A program made the position numbers and the translations under genes. This document shows, piece by piece, positions 1-8,179 of a DNA stretch of 60,000 nt. The notes below the pieces were generated by a model. That model was not told the origin of the DNA, did no database searches, and saw nothing but the letters and a program-made list of their open reading frames with translations. Within the stretch, counting starts at the first letter, position 1; every line of letters begins with the position of its first letter. Source of the DNA: Bugula neritina (Eukaryota > Bryozoa > Gymnolaemata > Cheilostomatida > Bugulidae). The stretch lies in the NCBI GenBank assembly GCA_964035545.1, contig OZ037766.1, forward strand, positions 16,014,722-16,074,721, given 5' to 3'.

Positions 1-565
1 CATGGTATAGGTTAATCAGTGCAGTGGGACTATGACAAAACTGACACCCTGGAAGTTTAAACTCTTTAACATAGCATAACATAACATAACATAGGATTTT
101 ATATATTTATGGTTATTTTAAAAGCTATATACTGGGTTGCTGCACCTCTGTTATCCAAGACAAAATCTGAATTTTATAAAAAGACTTAGCACTTGAAATT
201 AGATGTCTGCAAAAAGTTTGAGAATGCCAGTAGCATTTACAAAGTGCCTAGAATATATAATTTAAAACCCTGTGTGTGTGCGTGATAGTTACAGAGATTA
301 TCGTACTGCTAACTCATGAAATTATTATAGTTTTCTTCTATTAAAATGCAAGTAGGCAATTGTTTTAATATTATATATATGCTATTTTCAATTACAAATG
401 ATTAGATATACCTATTCTTAACTGACACTGTTTTAAACAAACATCTATCATCTTAGATAGCACTTATGTCTTATAGAGTTAGAGCATTTGAGACTCAATC
501 AATCTAACTGAAATATTATATTCTATAATAGACATTTAAAGACAAATATGTCAAACATGTAGTTT
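1..565. other. AT-rich intergenic DNA left of the gypsy element
   Basis: I see no gene here. There is a short pentanucleotide run of the ATAAC type around 69-93. The last four bases, GTTT at 562-565, are repeated at 8180-8183 and form the likely target-site duplication of the retrotransposon that follows. Confidence 0.6.
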
Positions 566-974
566 TGTAGTGAATTTTGCCAGTTCACTATTATTATTTG
601 TGGGTCTACTTAATCAAAGCCACTGCGACAGGTTGTTTACGATGAGATACTTTATTATTTACACAAATACAAGAAGGTTATTTACTGCTAGCATGAATAG
701 AAAACTGTTACATAATTACTGAGCTTTAACACACAACTACTCTAATTGAAGTCCCAAGCTGCTCTGCCGGCTAGCTACTCAGCGCACTGCAACTACGAGT
801 AGCTAGCTCCACCTGCTATCAATTAATGTCACTGTCCTGATTGGTGGCTACTAATGGTGCCACTACTGTCCATAGTTACACTCCGACAGTGTCGAACTCA
901 CAAGATACATAAAACAATATAGAGTAAACCTTTTCGATTAATACAATATACTTGCACCACTAAAATCTACCACA
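566..974 (-). repeat. 3' LTR of the gypsy element
   Basis: This 409-bp direct repeat matches 7771-8179 with no difference that I can see. It is the 3' LTR because gag-pol is read on the minus strand. A minus-strand AATAAA (plus-strand 651-656) is a candidate poly(A) signal for the element RNA. No strong polypurine tract abuts the internal border at 975; only a weak purine-biased stretch is present on the element strand. Confidence 0.95.
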
Positions 975-2319
975 CTCGCCACACCTATCGAAAAGTACAC
1001 TCTACGATTGATGCACATAATCTCAAAAAAATAACAAAAGGAATAAAGGCAAAATAAAACAAAAAGATCAAAACCACCAGGAATGAGAGAACACAAAATA
1101 TGTATTCAAAACGATGTCCATGTTGTACACGATCGATCCGGGTCAGTCACAGGGTAGGGGGGGGGGAATCTCTTCACCAAATGATGTAGGGTAGCATGAA
1201 CTTAGTGAGAAGGAGATGTACTGCTTCACACTCGTCTAGTCGAAGCCAAGCGATGGGGGAATCGATGAGTCCCCAGAAGAATCAAGCGTGGCAAAGGAGT
1301 CTCTCCCAAAGGGGGGAGAGAGTGGAAGGAATCTCCCCAAAGGGGGGGAAGATGGAGGGGGGGTTGACTGGTCTCTTTACTACCAACGTCTACCTCGTCG
1401 CCGTCGAATTCCCAAAAGGAAGAAAGGGAAGACTTCTTCTTCTTAATTTCTATTTTTCTTTTTACTTCATGCAGGAATCTTTAATATTACTTCTTCTTCT
1501 TAACTTCTATTTTTACTTTTTAACTTCATGCAGGAATCTTTAGTATTACTTCTTCTTCTTAACTTCTATTTTTACTTTTTAACTTCATGCAGGAATCTTT
1601 AATATTACTTCTTCTTCTTATTAGGATGTAGCCACAGGGGAGAAGAGGGAAGAACTACTCTGCCTATACCGGAACGTGATCGCCAGAGGAGGGGAGGAAG
1701 GAGCTACGTGCCAGTTGTCTCTGGCACTTCTGTGATGACAGCCATCAGCACTGCTGTCATGTCGCTACAAGAATCTAGTCAAGCAGCCAGCATCTAGCCA
1801 AAAGTTGAGATGAATAATGTGACTGCGTTATGCCATGAGAAGGAATTTGGCCCCGCCATTCCAGTCTCACCTGCAACAGAATGCCAACAACTGTTGAAGG
1901 GGTTTGCACCTGTCAGTACGACACTTCGACTGAGTCTCGCAATCACTAACCACTGATTAATAATTAATCATGTGGTCGACCGCCCCACTCAAGTCATCAG
2001 TGAATCACCTGACTTGGGAAATCAACTTTATCGTTATGATAAAGCGAGACTGATTTAGGCTACCAGCTTGAATTCTACTTAAATAATAGAATTATACTAG
2101 TAGACTTACCATAAGACAGCCCTGACTTTAGTCTGCTGCCCACTTAGGCTACGTAGTGCGCCAGCCTGCCAAGTACATGCGTGCACGTTGGCAGTTGAAT
2201 CAGAAAAGAACGCTTTCCGCAGTGAAAGTGATTGTATAACACCCCTTTCACTAGCGAGCTGACTTCGCTCATTTCTTACCCCCGGTGGTGTTTTGTGTCA
2301 CACCACTGGGGTAGGCAAC
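975..2319 (-). other. Non-coding 3' region of the gypsy element
   Basis: This stretch of about 1.3 kb lies between the pol stop and the 3' LTR. It contains no convincing env-like or other coding sequence. It holds G-rich runs on the plus strand (about 1158-1168 and 1306-1367) and a tandem repeat of 57-59 bp at 1432-1620. Confidence 0.75.
1432..1620. repeat. 57/59-bp tandem repeat inside the gypsy 3' region
   Basis: Three near-identical units start at 1432 (57 bp), 1489 (59 bp) and 1548 (59 bp), followed by a partial fourth from 1607. Each contains a CTT triplet run, a T-rich tract and the sequence CATGCAGGAATCTTTA. It is not coding. Confidence 0.9.
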
Positions 2320-5300
2320 TCACAATTGCGTCTCCTTATACCTTGGAAACGCAACTCTCAATTGCTCGTCCCCCCAGATTTCTTTTATGATAGCTGATGG
2401 ATGTTTTTCCACTGCATCACACAAGAAATCTTTTAAATAAGATGGAGGCGCCCTAGTGCGTTGGCTACGCTCCAACTGCACTGGGGAATTTGCTACGACT
2501 GGTGACTCTTCCACCACGGGTGGTGTCGCCAGTACGGGGGGGTCCACCAGTACGGGTGGCCCTCCCCCAGCTGCCTCTCCCTCAGTATCCTGAGGAATTT
2601 CCATCTCATCCGGAACGATGGGCCTGTCGACCGGCTCCACAGGTGGTGGGGCCGGCTCCGACAGGTCTTCCGGTGTGTCGACCTCCTCTTCCTGGGGTGG
2701 AGGAGGTTGGGGCTGGTCGGCTGGCGCATCAGCCGCCCCGTCCTGGTCTGGCAGTATCTCCTCAATCTCTCGATATGCCATGGGTCGCCCCCTCATAGGA
2801 GGGCGCCTAGCTGGCTCTAAGAGAGGAGGTGCTTGACCTGCCGCATCAGGACTTGCCCAGTGAGGTTTTAGCCGTGCCTCGTTCTGGACCGACACTTGTC
2901 CAGACCGTTCCACTTTGTATGTATGATTTGGCATTACCTCAATTACGCAGTAGGGACCTACGAACTTCGGCTGCAACTTGGCTGCCTGTCCGCGCCTGCG
3001 GCGATGACTGGTCATCCAGACCCAGTCCCCCACCTTGTATAAAGGTGGGTCGTCAGAGTCACCACTCCTGACCTGCCACTGCTGCTCACGTAGCACCTCG
3101 TGAGCCGTCCCCATGCGTTTGACGAGCTTGTCCACGTAGTCGTGGACATTGCTCTCGGGAGTCGGAACATGATAGGTTACATGCTCAGGAACCCTTGTTT
3201 CTCTCCCCAGCATGAGAAAATTAGGGGTCTCCAGTGTACTGGAGTGAGGGGTACTACGGTACGCTCGCATGATCTGCGGCAACACCAAGTCCCACTCTTC
3301 CTGGCTCCTACCGATAAGCAGGCTTCTCAGAGAGTCCCCTAGCATTCGGTTGTTCCGCTCCACGACCCCGTTCCCTTGCGGGTGATACGGGGTCGTCCGA
3401 CTCTGGTTTACCCCCCACATTCTACAGAGATCGCTCATAAGTTGCGACTGAAACTGGGCGCCCTGGTCAGAGTGTATCTGCTCCGGCAAGCCGAAATAGC
3501 AGAACACCTGTTGATCCAGAGCTCTGGCCACCGAGGGGGCCGATGCATCTGGAATGGCCAGTGCATCAGCCCACCGCGTGAAATGGTCAGTTAATACCAG
3601 TATCCAGTTATTACCTCTCGCTGTAGTGGGCATGGGGCCTACCAGATCGACAGCAACCACCTGCCACGGACGACCGGCATGGAGGCGACGCCTCCCTGCG
3701 GTCTCAGTGGGGCGGCCATGCTTGCTAGCTTGGCACACCTCGCACTTCCGCACCCGGAGTCGGACATCCCGGGTCATACCGGGCCAAAACCACTGGAGTT
3801 GAAGACACCTGATCACCCGGCTAGCTCCTGCGTGAGCTTGCTTATGGGTGTCCCAGATCAACTCCCGCCGCAGAGCTGACGGGCAGACTACCCTCTCTCG
3901 TTCACTGCGATTGGTGCCGACTGCCAACGTGATCGTTAGCAGCCCATCGCTGTTGAACCTTAGGGAGTCCCAGCGGTCACAGAAGTACTTAAACTCAGTA
4001 CTCTTCACTCGCTGTTCGGCCTCACTCGGCCGCCGTCCCTCCTTCTTGGCCCGGACTAGGTCAGCTACCACCCCTGGTAGCGTGGACTGGAGCCGACATA
4101 GCTCCCTGACGTTCCGAAGCAACGTGGGGTTTGCGTGAAGGTTGTTAACAGCTTTGTTGGGTGATTCGGACAGGAGTTGCCCTTCTTCCCAGCTGTACAC
4201 ACCCGCTTTCCCCAACTGCGCTTCGACGTCCGAGCGAGGGGGTCCACCGTCCCTGCGCTCGATATTCTGGCATTGCTTACACCCATCTGCCTGGCGGCGG
4301 CTGAGTCCATCTGCATTACCGTGTTTCTTACCGGGTCGATGCTCGATCCGATAAGAAAACTCTGCCAGGATCTCTAGCCAGCGCGCCACTTGGCTGGATG
4401 GTTCTGCCCGTCGACACAGCCATATCAGGGACGCATGATCCGTCCGAAGCCGGAATGTGCGCCCATATAGATATGGTCTAAAGTGTTTGACCGCCTTGAC
4501 TACTGCCAAGAGTTCCCTCCTGGTTGTACAGTAGTTCTTCTCAGGCGCCGACAGGGCCTTGCTATAGTAAGCCACCACCGCCTCGCGACCATCTTGGACC
4601 TGCGATAGCACAGCCCCCACATTATGGTTACTGGCATCAGTATCCAAAATGTACTCCTTCGCAGGGTCAGGATACGCCAAGATGGGTGCTTCCACCAGGC
4701 GATCCTTCAGGTGGTCAAATGCCTTCTGCTCAGCCTGCGTCCACTGCCATCGCACCCCCTTCGCGGTCAGCCGATTTAACGGCTGTGCAATTCCTGCGAA
4801 GTCTGGTATGTACTGACGATAGTACCCTACCAGCCCCAGGAACGCCCGCAATTCAGAGAGGTCGACAGGAACGGCCCAGTCCCTCACGGCCCGTACCTTC
4901 TCGGGGTCGGTGGCGACCCCGTCTCGACCAACTACATGGCCCAGGTACTTGACCTCGCGTTGCAGTAATGCACACTTCGAGGGCTTCAGCTTCAGGTTAG
5001 CAGCTCGGAGTCTGTCGAACACCTCCCTGAGTCGACTGACATGTGTGTCGAAGTCGGGGGAGATGACGATGACATCATCGAGATATATGAGCAAGGTCTT
5101 CCAGTGCAGTCCACTCAGGACCTGCTCCATGAGTCGCTGGAAGGTGGCTGGTGCGGACGTAAGTCCGAATGGCAACACCTTCCATTTCCAGAGCCCATCC
5201 CGCGTTATAAACGCGGCCTTGTCCTGTGCTTCAGGACTCAGGGGCACCTGCCAATACCCGCTTAACAAGTCCAACGTGCTGAAGAACTTGCTACCAGCTA

Positions 5301-6894
5301 AGGCATCGAGCGACTCATCGATCCTCGGGAGAGGGTAAGCGTCCTGGATGGTCACGCTGTTCAGCCTGCGATAGTCAACGCAAAACCTCCAGCTACCATC
5401 CTTTTTCCGAACCAGGACGACTGGAGAACTCCAGGCCCCATGGCCTGGCTCAATCAGGTCCCGGTTCAGAAGGTCTTGCACCTGACGGCTCACTTCTCTC
5501 TCCTTCTCAGGACCTAACCGGCGGGTCGGCTGCCGAATCGGCACCGTCCCCGCCGCCAGGGGTATCTCATGACGAACTGTCTCAGTCAGACCCATGTCAT
5601 GGTCGCCGCAACTGAACACATCCTTGTACTCAGAGAGTAGCCGCGCCATCTCCAGGCGTTCTCGCTTGCTCTCACAGCCATCACAGGCATCCTCGTACAA
5701 CTCTGCTACGTGTTCAGGCACCGGCCCCCTGCCGTCTCTAGTGGGTACTCCCCGGGCACCGTCCGCTGTTTCCAGCGCGGGCCCTACATCCTCCTCTTGC
5801 ACGGAGTGGAACTTCCCTACTAGAGACCCAGCCGGTAATTCTACCGGCTCCGTGAAAGGGTTTACGCACTGGACCAGGAACTCCCTCCGCTCATCCAGTC
5901 TATTCAGACTGTTAGCGAGCTGGACGCCCCCCAGTGCACCTTCCACCACTCCGAGTTCGGAGATCTCCCTACAGTTCACTCTGCAGCGAACTGTAGCCCG
6001 GGAGCGCCCAGGTACAGTACAGCGCTGTACCACCTGCACTCCCCCCACCAAGGGTCGGCCAAATCGGTCGACACAGGCCAGCTCACGCCCCGCCATCACT
6101 ACTGCCGACTTGCTAAAGTCGATGTAGCACCTGTGTCGCTTCAGAAATGGCATGCCCAAGATGGCATCCTCCTTGAGTTGACTGACGATGAAGGTCTCAC
6201 TGATCATCTGATCACGGACTCTACCAGTCAACTGGATTACCCCATAGAAAGGAATGCACGACCCGTCCGCCAACGTGCCGTGTTCCCCCTCATATGGTTC
6301 TAGGCTAGCCCTGTCCTTGGCACTGAGAGTGTCGAAGAGACGTCGACTCAGTAGATTTGTGGTACACCCAGTATCCAACAGGAATGTGGCAGCTTTACCA
6401 GCAATTTTGCCGGGGAGGAAATAGCTGCTTCCATATGGCTGGGCGCTCACTGAGCGATTTGTCTCTTGAGGCGACACCTCATGTGCATGGAATTGGGGAT
6501 GCACCTGTGCTTTTCGGTTGCGAGGGGGTCGTCGACGTTGCATGGGCGGGCAGGGTACGTCTCGGTCTCGCTCACACACGGGCGGCCGAGTGAATTCTCG
6601 GACTGATGCTCGTGTGGGCAACCGAGGAAAATCCCTGTTGTGCTCCCATTCGTCGTTCACTCCCTCATCAAGCAAACCTTCAAAGCGGTTTTTGAGTGCC
6701 CAAGCCGGAGGTATTGGTGGGCCTTGCGGCCGACTCACTCTCCTTGGGGCTTGCCACTCTGGCGAAGGCGGCCTCCTCACCCGATGGGGTGGGGGCCGTA
6801 GCCTTTGCCTTGGGGGGTTAAACTGGGGCCCACGGTAGGCGGAAGTTACCGTGGGCCGTCGCTGTTTAACCGCCTCCCACTGCCGCGGGGGCAA
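2320..6894 (-). CDS. pol: Gypsy pol polyprotein (protease, RT, RNase H, integrase)
   Basis: This open frame of about 1,524 residues is read after a -1 frameshift out of gag; its nominal first codon is a TTG, not ATG, and an in-frame TAG lies just upstream, so it is not started independently. Going along the protein: a proline/arginine-rich linker (1-150); aspartic protease with DTG at 174-176; reverse transcriptase with YLDD at 604-607; RNase H with the DTDAS motif near 751-755 and a later TDH at 818-820; an HHCC integrase zinc finger (H1017, H1021, C1051, C1054); an integrase core with D1083, D1143 and E1179, giving the DD35E spacing; a GPY/F module near 1313-1315; and a proline-rich acidic tail. 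All catalytic residues are present. It replicates element RNA to cDNA in cytoplasmic particles and inserts it in nuclear DNA. Confidence 0.96.
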   Translation of the reverse strand: MPPRQWEAVKQRRPTVTSAYRGPQFNPPRQRLRPPPHRVRRPPSPEWQAPRRVSRPQGPPIPPAWALKNRFEGLLDEGVNDEWEHNRDFPRLPTRASVREFTRPPVCERDRDVPCPPMQRRRPPRNRKAQVHPQFHAHEVSPQETNRSVSAQPYGSSYFLPGKIAGKAATFLLDTGCTTNLLSRRLFDTLSAKDRASLEPYEGEHGTLADGSCIPFYGVIQLTGRVRDQMISETFIVSQLKEDAILGMPFLKRHRCYIDFSKSAVVMAGRELACVDRFGRPLVGGVQVVQRCTVPGRSRATVRCRVNCREISELGVVEGALGGVQLANSLNRLDERREFLVQCVNPFTEPVELPAGSLVGKFHSVQEEDVGPALETADGARGVPTRDGRGPVPEHVAELYEDACDGCESKRERLEMARLLSEYKDVFSCGDHDMGLTETVRHEIPLAAGTVPIRQPTRRLGPEKEREVSRQVQDLLNRDLIEPGHGAWSSPVVLVRKKDGSWRFCVDYRRLNSVTIQDAYPLPRIDESLDALAGSKFFSTLDLLSGYWQVPLSPEAQDKAAFITRDGLWKWKVLPFGLTSAPATFQRLMEQVLSGLHWKTLLIYLDDVIVISPDFDTHVSRLREVFDRLRAANLKLKPSKCALLQREVKYLGHVVGRDGVATDPEKVRAVRDWAVPVDLSELRAFLGLVGYYRQYIPDFAGIAQPLNRLTAKGVRWQWTQAEQKAFDHLKDRLVEAPILAYPDPAKEYILDTDASNHNVGAVLSQVQDGREAVVAYYSKALSAPEKNYCTTRRELLAVVKAVKHFRPYLYGRTFRLRTDHASLIWLCRRAEPSSQVARWLEILAEFSYRIEHRPGKKHGNADGLSRRQADGCKQCQNIERRDGGPPRSDVEAQLGKAGVYSWEEGQLLSESPNKAVNNLHANPTLLRNVRELCRLQSTLPGVVADLVRAKKEGRRPSEAEQRVKSTEFKYFCDRWDSLRFNSDGLLTITLAVGTNRSERERVVCPSALRRELIWDTHKQAHAGASRVIRCLQLQWFWPGMTRDVRLRVRKCEVCQASKHGRPTETAGRRRLHAGRPWQVVAVDLVGPMPTTARGNNWILVLTDHFTRWADALAIPDASAPSVARALDQQVFCYFGLPEQIHSDQGAQFQSQLMSDLCRMWGVNQSRTTPYHPQGNGVVERNNRMLGDSLRSLLIGRSQEEWDLVLPQIMRAYRSTPHSSTLETPNFLMLGRETRVPEHVTYHVPTPESNVHDYVDKLVKRMGTAHEVLREQQWQVRSGDSDDPPLYKVGDWVWMTSHRRRRGQAAKLQPKFVGPYCVIEVMPNHTYKVERSGQVSVQNEARLKPHWASPDAAGQAPPLLEPARRPPMRGRPMAYREIEEILPDQDGAADAPADQPQPPPPQEEEVDTPEDLSEPAPPPVEPVDRPIVPDEMEIPQDTEGEAAGGGPPVLVDPPVLATPPVVEESPVVANSPVQLERSQRTRAPPSYLKDFLCDAVEKHPSAIIKEIWGDEQLRVAFPRYKETQL
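6827..6870 (-). promoter_or_regulatory. Programmed -1 ribosomal frameshift signal (gag/pol)
   Basis: On the element strand the gag frame contains the heptamer G-TTA-AAC (plus-strand 6864-6870). After a 6-nt spacer (6858-6863) comes a perfect 11-bp stem, GGCCCACGGTA paired with TACCGTGGGCC (6847-6857 with 6827-6837), closed by a 9-nt loop. Slipping back one base at the heptamer moves the ribosome from the gag frame, which stops at 6846, into the pol frame. GUUAAAC is a known -1 slippery heptamer in arteriviruses. Heptamer, frame, spacer and stem all agree; the frameshift itself is inferred. Confidence 0.88.
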
Positions 6895-7715
6895 CTTCGT
6901 AGGAAGTGCCCACCACTACCACAGCCCCAGCATACGGGGCCGCGCCTGTCGGCGACAGCTACCGACGACCTCTTGGGTCTCTCGGCTGTCGCCTGCTGGC
7001 GCAGTTGCCTGAACTCGGCGAGCAGTTCTCGAATCAAGCTCGTGGTTAAGCTAGATTCGTCTGCTGCTGCCGCTGCGACTTGTACAGCTGTCTTCGTTGA
7101 CGACGTCGACACGTCGTCTGCCCCGACTTGCTGTACTGTCGCGCCAGGTCGACTTGCACTGTCGGCTTGGAAATAGGCATTCCCAAGCCTTAGAGCTCTC
7201 TCCATAGTCTCAACTTCGGCCACCAGCAGATGCTGTTTAAGACCGAGGTTGTTAATAGACTGGAGGAATGCATCCAGTGCTAGGCTCTGTCGACCATCGG
7301 CAGGCAAGTCGCTGTAAGCAACTTGTGCCAGTCGTTCGACTACGGTAGCGTGCTCTCGCAGATTGGTCTTAGGATTTCTCCTAAGACTCTGCAGTTGCAC
7401 GCGAGCATCTCGAGCGGTTAATCCAAACCTAGCTCGTATTGCTTCAAATATGTCACCGACATTCTGGCTTATCCCATAGGGTTTAGCCGGCCCTGTCAGA
7501 CACAACCGCAGCTGGATCAGAGTAACCCTGTTCGGCCATCCGCAGATGTCCGCCACATCACTGAACTCAGTGATGAATTGCTCCACATCTTCTTCTCCAG
7601 AGAAGGTGGGAGCCCGCAAGTGGTACCTGTCCATAGGCAGCGCTGGGCCGCCTATGTGATCCTCCTCCATTGCTGCTGGCTCCTGTCGGGGCGCGTCGAC
7701 GACTTCGTCGGCCAT
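6846..7715 (-). CDS. gag: Gypsy Gag with CCHC zinc knuckle
   Basis: This 289-residue ORF begins with ATG at 7715, shortly after the primer-binding site. The N-terminal two thirds has the helical capsid-like character of retrotransposon Gag (a 'FSGEEDVEQFITEF' type start). The C-terminus carries one nucleocapsid zinc knuckle, C-x2-C-x4-H-x4-C (CWGCGSGGHFLRSC). The stop at 6846 overlaps the pol open frame by about 70 bp. Gag forms the particle and binds element RNA. Confidence 0.93.
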   Translation of the reverse strand: MADEVVDAPRQEPAAMEEDHIGGPALPMDRYHLRAPTFSGEEDVEQFITEFSDVADICGWPNRVTLIQLRLCLTGPAKPYGISQNVGDIFEAIRARFGLTARDARVQLQSLRRNPKTNLREHATVVERLAQVAYSDLPADGRQSLALDAFLQSINNLGLKQHLLVAEVETMERALRLGNAYFQADSASRPGATVQQVGADDVSTSSTKTAVQVAAAAADESSLTTSLIRELLAEFRQLRQQATAERPKRSSVAVADRRGPVCWGCGSGGHFLRSCPRGSGRRLNSDGPR

Positions 7716-7751
7716 CTTACTCCCTGACTAGGGGCATTTGTATTAAGTGAG

Positions 7752-7769
7752 ATCCCACCGCTGCCACCA
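7752..7769 (-). other. Primer-binding site for tRNA-Leu
   Basis: One base inside the 5' LTR, the element strand reads TGGTGGCAGCGGTGGGAT. Its complement, ATCCCACCGCTGCCACCA, is the 3' end plus CCA of animal tRNA-Leu of the AAG/UAG type as I remember it, with 18 matching bases. This primes minus-strand cDNA synthesis and confirms the element's orientation and LTR boundary. Confidence 0.88.
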
Positions 7770-7770
7770 G

Positions 7771-8179
7771 TGTAGTGAATTTTGCCAGTTCACTATTATT
7801 ATTTGTGGGTCTACTTAATCAAAGCCACTGCGACAGGTTGTTTACGATGAGATACTTTATTATTTACACAAATACAAGAAGGTTATTTACTGCTAGCATG
7901 AATAGAAAACTGTTACATAATTACTGAGCTTTAACACACAACTACTCTAATTGAAGTCCCAAGCTGCTCTGCCGGCTAGCTACTCAGCGCACTGCAACTA
8001 CGAGTAGCTAGCTCCACCTGCTATCAATTAATGTCACTGTCCTGATTGGTGGCTACTAATGGTGCCACTACTGTCCATAGTTACACTCCGACAGTGTCGA
8101 ACTCACAAGATACATAAAACAATATAGAGTAAACCTTTTCGATTAATACAATATACTTGCACCACTAAAATCTACCACA
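7771..8179 (-). repeat. 5' LTR of the gypsy element
   Basis: This is the promoter-bearing LTR of the minus-strand element: 409 bp, apparently identical to 566-974, and abutting the primer-binding site by one base. The flanking GTTT at 8180-8183 matches 562-565. Confidence 0.95.

Larger units (their letters stand above)
566..8179 (-). mobile_element. Complete Ty3/gypsy LTR retrotransposon (minus strand)
   Basis: This is a full-length LTR retrotransposon read on the minus strand. In element order it has a 5' LTR (7771-8179), a primer-binding site (7752-7769), gag (7715-6846), pol in the -1 frame (to 2320), a non-coding 3' region (2319-975) and a 3' LTR (974-566). The LTRs are both 409 bp, begin TGTGGTAG and end CACTACA on the element strand, and look identical by eye. 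A 4-bp duplication, GTTT, flanks it (562-565 and 8180-8183). Domain order protease, RT, RNase H, integrase, then a GPY/F-type tail places it in Ty3/gypsy without a chromodomain. The coding part is clearly more GC-rich than the AT-rich host DNA. All domains and motifs look intact, so it is a recent and possibly active copy. Confidence 0.96.

Noticed and set aside
1196-1543. 115-codon ORF in the gypsy 3' region, possible env
   Set aside because: It is on the wrong strand for the element and runs through G tracts and the tandem repeat.
2490-6838. Many plus-strand ORFs of 66-177 codons
   Set aside because: They lie opposite the gypsy gag-pol, have no recognisable domains and are antisense shadows of a GC-rich coding region.
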